Shown here: positions 6,487-14,213 of the stretch, one piece after another | Layout of the letters: the number at the start of each line of letters is the position of its first letter | How positions within the stretch are numbered: the stretch's first letter is position 1 | DNA from: an uncultured Clostridium sp. | Lineage (GTDB): Bacteria; Bacillota; Clostridia; TANB77; CAG-508 | Assembly: GCA_946497585.1 (NCBI GenBank) | Contig: CAMMLF010000031.1 | Span: 1 to 14,213 of the forward strand | Direction of reading: 5' to 3' | Length of the DNA: 14,213 bases | The notes under the pieces: model-generated | Seen by the model: the letters and a program-made list of their open reading frames with translations, nothing else | What the model was told of the DNA's origin: nothing | Database searches by the model: none | Made by a program: the position numbers and the translations under genes

Positions 6487-6522
6487 TTTGTAATACAGTT
6501 CACTGTTTTGACTTTTATACTC

Positions 6523-6612
6523 AGCTTCAATATATGTTCTTGAACATTTCAGCGAACGAAGCTCTGCGATTTTAAGTCTTGCTTAAAATCGCTAAATGTC
6601 TTACTCTCTTTT
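6523..6612. repeat. Half copy of the dispersed element found at 3691-3951
   Basis: These 90 bp align without gaps to 3735-3824, with roughly ten substitutions. The GC-rich right half of the other copy is missing. The internal hairpin is kept and even improved: GCGATTTTAAG and CTTAAAATCGC pair over 11 bp, where the first copy has a mismatch. It sits directly after the stop codon of the GGDEF gene and before the terminator. Confidence 0.8.
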
Positions 6613-6620
6613 ATAATTAC

Positions 6621-7592
6621 TTATATTTTCTTTTGTGCTGCTTTATCAAAAATCTCTTCCCTATTTTTTCTCCTATCAATCACATATGTACTGCCCCATA
6701 TTGTTTTTGCTAAATGTTTTACAGCAGCTCCTGCTTCTCCTATTTCTAATGTGTTTTTAAACTTTTCGTTTGTTACCTCCACAACTCCTATACTTATGGT
6801 TGTTAAAGGAAATGGTTCTATAATTCCTTTTCTATTTTCAACTTCTAAATATCCTCTTTCAATATCTTCTTTCGTAAAATATTTAACTATACTTTTATCG
6901 AATTCGGCAATTATGTCTTGACAAATCTTTTCATAATCACTATCTTCGACTAATGCAACAAAATCATCTCCACCAATATGTCCCACAAAGTTTTTTTCAC
7001 ATTTTCCCTTGTTTAACACATATTTTGTAATTATATTTGCAGTAAGTTTTATTATTTCATCTCCATTTGAAAATCCGTATGTGTCATTATAGGCTTTAAA
7101 ATTATCCAAATCAATATACATCATTGCATATTTTTCGCCTTTTTCTAGCCTTTCTTGCATTTCTGATTGTATTTGACTATTTCCAGGAAGCCCTGTTAAA
7201 GGGCTTACCGTTCTATTTCTATTTAAAAGTTTTATAAGGTTCATTATTGTATAGTACAGTATTTCACAATTTAATGGATATTTTAAACATATCTCAACAT
7301 CATTTTTTAGTATTTCTATTATATGGTCTTCATCTTCTGATGGTGTTAAAACTATTAATGGTATATTAGAATTTTGCTGAGCATCTTTTATTTTTTGAAA
7401 TACCTCTTTTATGTCTGAATTTATGCCTTCCTCATTAATTATACATATATCTGGTATATCCTTAAATTTATCTTTTATTTCTTTTATATCAACATTAATT
7501 ATCTCTACATTTTGCTCTTTTTTCATAACATTTTTTATTTTTTTATAAAAAGCTTCTTCTTTATCATTATCTAATAAATATATTTTTTTCAT
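6621..7592 (-). CDS. Diguanylate cyclase-type protein: pseudo-receiver + GGDEF domain
   Basis: A 323-residue cytoplasmic protein. The C-terminal GGDEF domain (about 127-305) has LTGLPGN (132-138), the metal-site segment YIDLDNFKAYND (159-170, D161) and the active-site loop GGDDF (207-211). An Asp in place of Glu in GGDEF can still support c-di-GMP synthesis in this family, so activity is likely. No RxxD inhibitory site is visible just before GGDDF. The N-terminal 115 residues look like a response-regulator receiver: LLDND at 6-10, the T83 and K104-x-P106 positions. However, the phospho-acceptor Asp is replaced by N53 (CIINEEG), so phosphorylation control is unlikely. Its ATG, with AAAGGAT upstream, lies 17 bp after the Ig-like membrane protein gene, so the two are very likely one operon. 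Confidence 0.93.
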   Translation of the reverse strand: MKKIYLLDNDKEEAFYKKIKNVMKKEQNVEIINVDIKEIKDKFKDIPDICIINEEGINSDIKEVFQKIKDAQQNSNIPLIVLTPSEDEDHIIEILKNDVEICLKYPLNCEILYYTIMNLIKLLNRNRTVSPLTGLPGNSQIQSEMQERLEKGEKYAMMYIDLDNFKAYNDTYGFSNGDEIIKLTANIITKYVLNKGKCEKNFVGHIGGDDFVALVEDSDYEKICQDIIAEFDKSIVKYFTKEDIERGYLEVENRKGIIEPFPLTTISIGVVEVTNEKFKNTLEIGEAGAAVKHLAKTIWGSTYVIDRRKNREEIFDKAAQKKI

Positions 7593-7609
7593 AGCTTTAT
7601 CCTTTCAGA

Positions 7610-8581
7610 TTATAGTGTTACTGTAAATGATTGTTCTTCTGATAGTCCACTTATATTTGTAACTTTTATTGTTACTGTATGCTCACCCGGTGTTATAGCT
7701 TGAGTTGCTTCTAATTCTTTTAAGTTGTCTACATCTGCTTCTGATGTAACCCCATCAACTGTTATTTCTATTTTGTTAATTCCTTCTTCATCTTGTGCAT
7801 GTATAACTAGGTTTGTTCCATCTGCAGATACATTAAATGTTGGTCTATTAGCACCTTTAATGTTTTCAGTTCTAGTTTGTGTATTTCCTTCAGTATCTAC
7901 TGCTACTATTGATAATGTGTTTTCTCCTCTTTGTACTTCTATGCTAGTTCTTAATACTGTTTTGTCTGTAGCAGTTGCATCAATATCAACTCTTGTAGGC
8001 GTTCCATTGTTCCAACTATATGTTAAATATGACATCTCAACATCATCTGTAGCTATTATGTTTAGCATATTTCCTGATACACTTATTTCTATTGTAGGTT
8101 TAGATGCGTCATTTTGCTCATTTATATATTGTTTTTGATATTCGCTTCTATTTCCATAATAGTCAACAACTGCCATATTCAAAATGTTATTGCCTGTTGG
8201 TATTTGCACTGTAGCTTCAAGTTCAACTGTTCCATTTCCTTGAACAACAGTTTCTTCGCCTTGACCCCATCTGTATGTCAGACTTTGTATAGGCATATTT
8301 CCCACGGCTCTAATTGTCACATTTGAGCCTATAGCATTTGCTGTTACATTTACAGTATCTCTTAAAGTTGGTGTAGAGCTTATCATTCCATATGTTGCAT
8401 CACCTATAAGCACTAAGCCAAATAAAATTATAAGTACACTAAAAACTCTTACAATTGATACTATACTTGCTTTATCACTAGGTCTACCATAATTTATTTG
8501 TTTTTCTTTTTTAGGCTTTTTTTGTTTAGGTGGTTTTGTATTTGGCGCCTGTGATTGTTGCATTGACAGTATTTGATTCAT
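7610..8581 (-). CDS. Type II membrane protein with three Ig-like extracellular modules
   Basis: A 323-residue protein with a cytoplasmic Pro/Lys/Gln-rich N-terminus (1-38, KPPKQKKPKKEK), one transmembrane helix (about 39-60) and three extracytoplasmic beta-rich modules at about 71-155, 159-243 and 245-323. The first two share a visible pattern: LTYxWxxG (101-108 and 186-193), a GxNxLxxxAVDxxGN segment (130-144 and 219-233). These resemble bacterial Ig-like or cadherin-like folds. No catalytic motif is visible. It lies between the giant adhesin and the GGDEF protein. The ATG has AAAGGAAAAG upstream. It may be a membrane-anchored surface or periplasmic-space adaptor, possibly partnering the adhesin, but that is inference. 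The exact family is not recognised. Confidence 0.85.
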   Translation of the reverse strand: MNQILSMQQSQAPNTKPPKQKKPKKEKQINYGRPSDKASIVSIVRVFSVLIILFGLVLIGDATYGMISSTPTLRDTVNVTANAIGSNVTIRAVGNMPIQSLTYRWGQGEETVVQGNGTVELEATVQIPTGNNILNMAVVDYYGNRSEYQKQYINEQNDASKPTIEISVSGNMLNIIATDDVEMSYLTYSWNNGTPTRVDIDATATDKTVLRTSIEVQRGENTLSIVAVDTEGNTQTRTENIKGANRPTFNVSADGTNLVIHAQDEEGINKIEITVDGVTSEADVDNLKELEATQAITPGEHTVTIKVTNISGLSEEQSFTVTL

Positions 8582-8616
8582 AATTCACTTTTCCTTTCTT
8601 TAAATTTGTATCCAGA

Positions 8617-8721
8617 GTGTCAATAGGGACGCTCCTTTTTGTGTCAATAGGGACGCTCCTTTTTGACATTGTTTTGTGTCAAAAAGGAGCGTCCCTATTG
8701 ACAGCGTCCCTTTTTGACAAC
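8617..8721. repeat. Direct and inverted copies of a 24-27-bp repeat forming a strong hairpin
   Basis: A 24-bp unit beginning GTGTCAATAGGGACGCTCC occurs twice in direct tandem (8617-8640, 8641-8664). The second copy, extended to 27 bp (8642-8668), is followed after 8 bp by a perfect inverse copy (8677-8703), then by a partial unit (8704-8721). A transcript would fold into a 27-bp hairpin with no U tract after it. A related degenerate unit lies at 14144-14167. GGGACG-rich hairpin repeats of this type are scattered in many Clostridia; their role between these two genes (attenuation, mRNA protection or none) is unknown. Confidence 0.8.
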
Positions 8722-8730
8722 AATTTAAAA

Positions 8731-11700
8731 CTAAATTACATATTTCTTAATTAAGAATACTCCTCCTGCTATAATCGCAAGTGTTCCGGCAGTTATTCCT
8801 ATATATAGTGGTGCGCTACCTGTTACCATCGTTAAGGCTACTGGTGCATCATCTATATCATCTTCGCCCTTTTCTTCGTTGTTTGGAGTTGAATCTATGT
8901 CTTCTACTTCGTCTCCTTCTTCGTCACTATCATCACTTATTTCTGCTGTATTTATCATTACTCCCATGTTTTCTTCATCATTTATCCATGTTAGCACTAT
9001 TTCTACTGTTGCACTTTCTCCCGGTTGTAATAATGTATCTTTTAATTGGTCTGTTACTACTTTTCCGTCTACTTCTTGCCATAATGGGTTATCTGCTTGG
9101 TTAAATTCTAGTCCTTCTGGAATGTAGTCTGATATTTCTGTTGCATACCCTGCTATTTCACCTTCGTTTGTTATTCTTATTTGGTATCTAAACTTTATTA
9201 TTGTATTGTCAATTCTGTTTTGGTTTAAGTCAACTCTTACTACTGGTTCTGGATCTTGTTCTGCATAATGGCCTGTATCTTTTACCTTTTCTACTCCGTC
9301 CTCTATTAGTATTACCTCACTTACCCATTTTCTTAATGCTAAGTCAAAGTATTGTACATAGATTTTTTCTATGTCTTGGTCATCTTCTCCATCTATCCAT
9401 TCATCTGGTGTTGAATCTATGTCTTCTACTTCATCTCCATTTTCGTCTGCGTCATCACTTATTTCTGCACTATTTATTATTATTCTGTCTGATGTGTTTG
9501 GCTCTGTTACTCTAAATGCTACCTGTACATCTCTGTAATCTGGAGTTTCCATTGTTTCTGCATCATATGCTTCTATTAAGTTTTCTCCTTCTGTCTCTTC
9601 TTGAGCTTTTGATAGATAGTCTGTTCTTATATATACTGCTTCTTCTGCATTTTCTGTAACATTTCCATTTGCATCATACATCACCCATCTGTATTCTTGG
9701 TTAATTTCGTTTTCTGGTAAGAATACTAGTCCTTCTGGTATATCATCTTTTATTTCTTCTGCATATCCTGATATTTGTCCTTCATTATATATTCTTATTG
9801 TGTAGATTACTATGTCATGTGTTGCTACTCTTACTGGGTCTTTTGTGTGATTGTACGTGAAGCTCGTTATGATATTTCCATTTTCGTCGGTAGTTCCATA
9901 AAGTGATGTGTCTACCTCTGGTATTCTGCTTGTTACTTCTTCATCATTTACTCCTGTGATGAATTTTCTTAATGCTAAATCAAATTGTTTTAATATTACC
10001 TTTTCAAAATCGTCATCATCTTCTTGTCCTGGTATATATTCGTCTCCTCTGTCTATTTCTTCATCTCTGTAATTTGGTAAATCTTCATCTGATGGTAATA
10101 CTACTTCATTTTCATTGTCTCTATCTGTTAAATCTAATTCATTTCTGTATTCTGTTATTTCTGCTATATTTGTTATTTCTTTTAAATACTCTGCTGTGTC
10201 TTTTACTCTACATCTTATTTGTATGTCTGCATAATCTAATTCTGTTCCACCATCAAATGCTGTAAGTAATGTGTTTCTTAAATAGTCTGTTTCTATTGTT
10301 CTTTCATCTGTTTGTGTCCAACCATATTGCTGATTTAATTCATCATTTGGTAAGAATTCTAATTCTGGTGGTAAATGGTCTACTATTTTTTCTACATATC
10401 CATCTACTTCTCCTTCATTATATAATCTTATTGTATAAGTAACAATGTCTCCTGCTTGTACTTCTACTGGTACTTTTGTATGATTGTAATTTGCTGTTGT
10501 TGAGCCATTTAATAGTGGACTAGTATCTACTTCTGGCTCTCTATTTGTCACTTCTCTGTCATTTACTCCTGTGATGAATTTTCTAAGTGATAGATCAAAG
10601 TATGTTGGTAACATTATTAGCTCTTCATAGTCATCATCATCTTCGTAGCCTTTTCCTTCTTCTGAGGTTTCTGGGTTGTAGTTGTTCTTTTCTTCGTCTG
10701 TTAGATCATCTGGTACTGAATCTACATCTTCTGTTCCTCCTAAAATGTCTTCTGCATCAGTTATTTCTGCTATATTTTTTAATGAAATATTTGTATCACC
10801 TGCTCTTCTTACTACTCTACATTCTACTTGTACATCTACATAATCTAAGCCATTTGTTGAATTTGCTGTGCCTTGTATTAATGTGTCTGCTAAGTATGTT
10901 GTTTTTATTGTTTGTCCTTCTGCTGTCCAGCCATACTGTGCATTTATATCACTTTCTGATGCTGGTACTAATTCTAGTCCTTCTGGTAAGTAGTCGGTGA
11001 TTTCCTTTGCATATCCATCTATTTTTCCTTCATTGTATATTCTTATGGTATATATTACTATGTCTCCTGTTTGAACTATTAATGGTGTTTTTATGTGGTC
11101 TTTTTTTGCTGTTGTTCCATCATCAAATGTTGCATTTCCATCTGCAACTGCTTGTACTTCATCTTCACTTATTTGTGGCTCTCGACTTGTTGCTACTTTA
11201 TCACCATTTATGTGTGTTATATATTTTCTTAGTGCTAGGTCAAATGGTTGCTTTTTATTTGTAATAGTTATTGTTATTGTATTTGTTTCTTCATCAAATT
11301 CCCAATTTGTACCTTCTGGACTTGCAGTTACATTTCTAAGTATATATTTTCCGTCTTGTACATCTGTATATGCATCTATTATTATTGGTTCTGTTAATGT
11401 GCTATCATATCCTGTTGGCGGTGTTGTTTCTGTAATTGTTAAACGATAGTGTTCACCACCTGCATAGATAGGGTTTGTGATATTTATTTCTCCGTTTTCA
11501 TCTGTTGTGTAAGAATTTGTCTCACTTTCAGTATTATCCTCTACAGAGTTAGGCAATATTTTTTCTACATTTACATTAAATACTGCACCCTGCAATTTTT
11601 TATTAGCGTCATCTTCATCTTGTTTTATTATTTTTAAGTTATATGAGCCTTCTAGTTTTTCATTTGGTACTGTTACTTGTACTGTTATGTTTCCCCCATT

Positions 11701-13992
11701 ATTAACTATCTCCAAATCATCATATGTGGTACCACCTTCTAAGCTTGCATTTACATTACTTACTGTATACTCTCCATTGTTTTCTGTTTTGTTTACTGTA
11801 AGTGTTATTGTTCCTTCAAATGATGAGTATTCATCTGGTGGCTGTATTTCTCTTATTGTTATAATATCTGGAGTAGTTGTATTTGTAATTGCTATATCAT
11901 TTATAGATATTTCTCCGTTTCCATCTGTTTCTACTTGTGTTTCTGGTTGGTCATTTACTTTTACACCAAATATTGCTCCACCAAGAGTTTCGCCCGTAAT
12001 CATATCCTCTTTAATTATTTTAAAATTATATGAGCCTTCGATTTTTGTATTAAGTAAAGCTATATTAACAGTATTTATTCCAGAGCCATCTTTTGAAACA
12101 TCAACACTTCCTTGTTCTATAAAGTTAGAGTCATTTGGATTTACTCTGACTGTATCTGCAACATATTTGCCACCATCTTCCGTTTTGGTTATTGTCAAAG
12201 TTATAGGTGTATTATTTAGCACATATCCATCTGGTGCTGTTATTTCTGTTATTGTTATTGTATCACTTGTAGTAATTTGAGATATTGGTATATTGTTTAT
12301 ATTTATTTCTCCGCTTCCATTTGTTGTGTATTGTTGCACTTCTCCATTATTAATTCTTATGCTAAAAACTGCATTTGCAAGTAAATTTTGTCCCTGACTA
12401 TCTTTTTTTACAAGTTTAAGATTATATGCTCCTGTTATGTTGGAATTGTTTATTGTAATATTAACTGTATTTACACCATTAGAACCAGTTGTTACTCTGA
12501 CGCTACCATTTTCAACAAACCCATCATTTACATTTGAGCTAACGCTACTAGCTACATATTTTCCATCTTGTAATGTTTTGGTTATTGTAAGTGTTATTGG
12601 TGTGTTGTTTAGCACATATCCATCTGGTGCTGTTATTTCTGTTATTGTTATTGTATCATCGCTCGTTATGTCTGTTATGTTTATTCCATTTATTGTAATT
12701 ATTCCACTTGAGTTTGTTCTATATGGTGCTGACTCTCCATTATTTATGCTTATATTAAATGTTGCATCTGCTAAAGGATTTTTGCTTGAAGCATCTTGTT
12801 TTAATAATTGTAAATTGTATGAACCCGTAGGTTTTGGTAATGTTACTTCTGAACTGCTTGAATAGTTTTTATTTACTGTATCTATCATTACAACTGGTTG
12901 ATTTATAGCTAATTCATTTTCTCCCACTGTCCACATTATTGGTGTTGTTACCTGTGTGCTTACGGAAATGGTTAATTCTACTTTTTCTACATTAGTACTC
13001 ATAGGCAATGAAATATAAAAGTTATTTCCGACAGTCGAATTAATTTTATCTCCCAAAGTACTTCCTGTTGTAACTTCTTGCATATTTTGGTTTAATATTT
13101 GTACATTTGATAAATTACTTGTTCCGTCTGTTACTGTTGCGGATAAAGTATATGATGTATCATTATTCCTTTCTAATGTATATGGTCCTACTATATAGTT
13201 ATTTCCTTGTATTTGTGCTGTTGCTGAACTTGAATTTAATGTTACTGGATTTACTTCATTTGTTTCATAAGTATAACCTTCTTGTGTTACTGCTTCTATT
13301 GCTCCTTCTACAAAATAGCTATAAATTGTATCTATCTCTCCATCCACTAAATCTAAGCCATACTTGTCTGTTAGATTTTGGCCATCCACTTCTAATTCTA
13401 ATGCATCTGTGTATTGATTGTGATACTCTCCATCTGGATTTGTAAAATACCATATTGCTACTTGTTCTATAACTTCCACTATATCTTTTACTTCATTAGC
13501 TGGTATTGTCCCATTTCTAAATTTACTGCCTGACCATATTCCAACTCTTTCTAGGTATTGGTCCATGCTTTCATTGTCTGGGTTATATATATGTTCTAAA
13601 ACCCATACAAGCTCATTATATGTTGTCATATCGCTTGGCAATTGATTTCTATATGCTCCTGTAATTGAGTCTGGATTTTTTATATCAAAATATTGCGTAT
13701 AATTTATGACACTATTATCATATGACTCTGAGCCAAAACCCGGGCCTCCCCTTAAACAATAAATAACCGTTCCATCATCATTTTCTACTGTTCCATCTTG
13801 GTTGTTTTTTACTATTTTAAATACTGCCCTATGATTAAACTCATATGTTCCTGTTGCTCTTGCTGTTGACTTACCTTTTAATCCTAAGTAAATTGATCCT
13901 GTTGCGCCATTTGATATGCATGAACTAAAAATTAAAATCATTGCAATTATTATTGATACAATTATAAATTTCTGTTTTGTTTTTTGTTTCAT
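8731..13992 (-). CDS. Giant secreted adhesin: thioester domain, 4 SpaA/CnaB-like and 4 DUF11-like repeats, C-terminal membrane anchor
   Basis: A 1753-residue surface protein. Signal peptide 1-30 (hydrophobic 9-25). A thioester adhesion domain follows (about 35-240): C79 in YCLR and Q177 in EQVAIW fit the Cys-Gln pair that bonds covalently to host or surface amines. Four SpaA/CnaB-like domains of about 130 residues begin at 390, 521, 653 and 782; each has an LxKxD-type strand, a conserved Glu (452, 583, 715, 855) and a late Asn, the isopeptide layout. Four DUF11-like domains begin with FDLALRK-type motifs at 917, 1132, 1337 and 1549, joined by Asp/Glu-rich linkers. The end is MVTGSAP, a hydrophobic helix (1729-1747) and KKYVI: a sorting-signal layout without LPXTG. 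AAGGAGT precedes the ATG. Expected outside the wall as a stalk with the thioester head at its tip. Confidence 0.93.
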   Translation of the reverse strand: MKQKTKQKFIIVSIIIAMILIFSSCISNGATGSIYLGLKGKSTARATGTYEFNHRAVFKIVKNNQDGTVENDDGTVIYCLRGGPGFGSESYDNSVINYTQYFDIKNPDSITGAYRNQLPSDMTTYNELVWVLEHIYNPDNESMDQYLERVGIWSGSKFRNGTIPANEVKDIVEVIEQVAIWYFTNPDGEYHNQYTDALELEVDGQNLTDKYGLDLVDGEIDTIYSYFVEGAIEAVTQEGYTYETNEVNPVTLNSSSATAQIQGNNYIVGPYTLERNNDTSYTLSATVTDGTSNLSNVQILNQNMQEVTTGSTLGDKINSTVGNNFYISLPMSTNVEKVELTISVSTQVTTPIMWTVGENELAINQPVVMIDTVNKNYSSSSEVTLPKPTGSYNLQLLKQDASSKNPLADATFNISINNGESAPYRTNSSGIITINGINITDITSDDTITITEITAPDGYVLNNTPITLTITKTLQDGKYVASSVSSNVNDGFVENGSVRVTTGSNGVNTVNITINNSNITGAYNLKLVKKDSQGQNLLANAVFSIRINNGEVQQYTTNGSGEININNIPISQITTSDTITITEITAPDGYVLNNTPITLTITKTEDGGKYVADTVRVNPNDSNFIEQGSVDVSKDGSGINTVNIALLNTKIEGSYNFKIIKEDMITGETLGGAIFGVKVNDQPETQVETDGNGEISINDIAITNTTTPDIITIREIQPPDEYSSFEGTITLTVNKTENNGEYTVSNVNASLEGGTTYDDLEIVNNGGNITVQVTVPNEKLEGSYNLKIIKQDEDDANKKLQGAVFNVNVEKILPNSVEDNTESETNSYTTDENGEINITNPIYAGGEHYRLTITETTPPTGYDSTLTEPIIIDAYTDVQDGKYILRNVTASPEGTNWEFDEETNTITITITNKKQPFDLALRKYITHINGDKVATSREPQISEDEVQAVADGNATFDDGTTAKKDHIKTPLIVQTGDIVIYTIRIYNEGKIDGYAKEITDYLPEGLELVPASESDINAQYGWTAEGQTIKTTYLADTLIQGTANSTNGLDYVDVQVECRVVRRAGDTNISLKNIAEITDAEDILGGTEDVDSVPDDLTDEEKNNYNPETSEEGKGYEDDDDYEELIMLPTYFDLSLRKFITGVNDREVTNREPEVDTSPLLNGSTTANYNHTKVPVEVQAGDIVTYTIRLYNEGEVDGYVEKIVDHLPPELEFLPNDELNQQYGWTQTDERTIETDYLRNTLLTAFDGGTELDYADIQIRCRVKDTAEYLKEITNIAEITEYRNELDLTDRDNENEVVLPSDEDLPNYRDEEIDRGDEYIPGQEDDDDFEKVILKQFDLALRKFITGVNDEEVTSRIPEVDTSLYGTTDENGNIITSFTYNHTKDPVRVATHDIVIYTIRIYNEGQISGYAEEIKDDIPEGLVFLPENEINQEYRWVMYDANGNVTENAEEAVYIRTDYLSKAQEETEGENLIEAYDAETMETPDYRDVQVAFRVTEPNTSDRIIINSAEISDDADENGDEVEDIDSTPDEWIDGEDDQDIEKIYVQYFDLALRKWVSEVILIEDGVEKVKDTGHYAEQDPEPVVRVDLNQNRIDNTIIKFRYQIRITNEGEIAGYATEISDYIPEGLEFNQADNPLWQEVDGKVVTDQLKDTLLQPGESATVEIVLTWINDEENMGVMINTAEISDDSDEEGDEVEDIDSTPNNEEKGEDDIDDAPVALTMVTGSAPLYIGITAGTLAIIAGGVFLIKKYVI
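8893..11250 (-). repeat. Four coding repeats of about 210 residues (DUF11-like, FDLALRK domains)
   Basis: Residues about 915-1700 of the adhesin. Each unit has FDLxLRKxI, then GDIVxYTIRIYNEG or a close variant, a GYAxEIxDYLPEGLEF segment, a TDYL strand and an NxAEI(S/T) strand. The Lys of LRK and the Asn of NxAEI are candidate isopeptide partners. The last two units carry a DSDEEGDEVEDIDSTP-type acidic loop. Units differ by 205-215 residues, so they are old duplications. Confidence 0.85.
11257..12828 (-). repeat. Four coding repeats of about 130 residues (SpaA/CnaB-like)
   Basis: Residues 389-912 of the adhesin, with periods of 131, 132 and 129 residues. Repeats 1 and 2 share 28 identical residues (446-473 and 577-604). 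The underlying DNA contains about 50 identical bases, which suggests recent duplication or gene conversion of this pair. Confidence 0.85.
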
Positions 13993-14049
13993 AAGCTTTT
14001 ACTCCTTTTTTATTTTTCCTTTTATTATCTATTATTTGCCAATTTTTGT

Positions 14050-14077
14050 TGTCAAATTCATAAGTTATTTTTTGACA
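14050..14077. promoter_or_regulatory. Inverted repeat in the adhesin leader
   Basis: TGTCAAA (14050-14056) and TTTGACA (14071-14077) form 7-bp arms 14 bp apart, between the predicted promoter and the adhesin start. It could be a repressor site or a leader hairpin. It also resembles the ends of the GTGTCA-type repeat at 8617-8721. Confidence 0.3.
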
Positions 14078-14093
14078 TTTTTACTTATATTAT

Positions 14094-14122
14094 ACTATAT
14101 ATCAAGAAGATATTTTTTTCAA
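14094..14122 (-). promoter_or_regulatory. Predicted promoter of the adhesin operon
   Basis: TTGAAA (14122-14117) and TATAGT (14099-14094) are separated by 17 bp. An overlapping perfect TATAAT lies at 14094-14089, but it has no good -35 box. The leader to the ATG is about 95 nt. Confidence 0.45.
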
Positions 14123-14143
14123 CATTTTTAGCAAAAAATTTTA

Positions 14144-14167
14144 CGATAGGGACGATCCTTTTGTTAC
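14144..14167. repeat. Degenerate copy of the GGGACG repeat
   Basis: ATAGGGACGATCCTTTT resembles the 8617-8640 unit (ATAGGGACGCTCCTTTT) with one difference in the core. It lies upstream of the adhesin promoter, so both ends of the adhesin gene carry this repeat family. Confidence 0.55.
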
Positions 14168-14190
14168 TATTCACAGCTAATTGTTTTTTA

Positions 14191-14213
14191 AAGCTACAAT
14201 ATATATTCCAGAG
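14191..14213. repeat. Edge of a third copy of the MITE-like element
   Basis: AAGCTACAATATATATTC (14191-14208) matches the end sequence of the 3691-3951 element (read inversely from 3901) with one difference. The window ends here, so the rest cannot be seen. Confidence 0.5.

Noticed and set aside
6006..6575. 189-codon open frame on the plus strand
   Set aside because: It is opposite mraZ and its control region, has no recognisable domain, and covers the MraZ boxes and terminator. The same holds for the other plus-strand frames, which are rich in Leu, Ser, Phe and His as expected for the reverse of AT-rich genes.
8617..8721. Ordinary intrinsic terminator after the adhesin
   Set aside because: The 27-bp hairpin is very stable, but no U run follows it on the minus strand, and the unit is a multi-copy repeat.
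11687..12280. 197-codon plus-strand frame opposite the adhesin
   Set aside because: It is a shadow of the repeat-coding adhesin gene; its hydrophobic Val/Ile/Ser-rich content mirrors the reverse complement of Thr/Asn/Ile codons.
13900..13992. Lipoprotein signal in the adhesin (Cys25)
   Set aside because: The residues before the Cys are F-S-S, which lack the usual Leu at -3. A signal peptidase I site near Ala30 and the C-terminal anchor explain the protein better.

Overview
The window looks like a chromosomal piece of a low-GC, Gram-positive member of the Firmicutes, most likely an uncultured gut Clostridia-type lineage. The reasons are the AT-rich DNA, strong AGGAGG-type ribosome binding sites, the start of a dcw (division and cell wall) cluster with mraZ, and a large thioester/isopeptide surface adhesin. 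All eight convincing genes lie on the minus strand, so the window reads biologically from right to left. Nothing on the plus strand is convincing as a gene.

Right part (13992 to 6621): three genes in a row. First comes a 1753-residue secreted adhesin: signal peptide, Cys-Gln thioester domain, four SpaA/CnaB-like repeats, four DUF11-like repeats, and a membrane anchor without LPXTG. Next is a type II membrane protein with three Ig-like extracellular modules. Last is a diguanylate cyclase-type GGDEF protein with a pseudo-receiver domain. A strong 27-bp inverted repeat lies between the first two. The set suggests a surface-adhesion unit with a linked c-di-GMP enzyme, which is inference.

Middle (6486 to 1922): a short dcw cluster, mraZ - rsmH - ftsL-like - ftsI/spoVD-like. 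The mraZ control region is very clear: a terminator whose 3' arm is also the -35 box, a TTGCAT-17-TACAAT promoter, then five AAGTG boxes at about 10-bp spacing, the pattern known for MraZ operators. mraZ and rsmH both start at TTG. The mraZ-rsmH gap (429 bp) holds an array of about ten copies of a 12-bp motif and a strong hairpin. The ftsL-ftsI gap (284 bp) holds a terminator overlapping the ftsL stop codon and a 261-bp near-palindromic MITE-like element; part of this element recurs at 6523-6612, and its end recurs at the right edge. The penicillin-binding protein keeps its active-site motifs, but after GHQGG its C-terminus becomes a tail unlike the family. The cluster then ends at a terminator, without mraY or mur genes.

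Left part (1802 to 1): a two-gene unit with its own promoter, a UPF0158 protein and a DUF7309/DUF6930-like protein. Beyond it lies a 200-bp AT-rich stretch with a good minus-strand promoter followed by a hairpin-rich region that runs off the left edge; I could not identify it.
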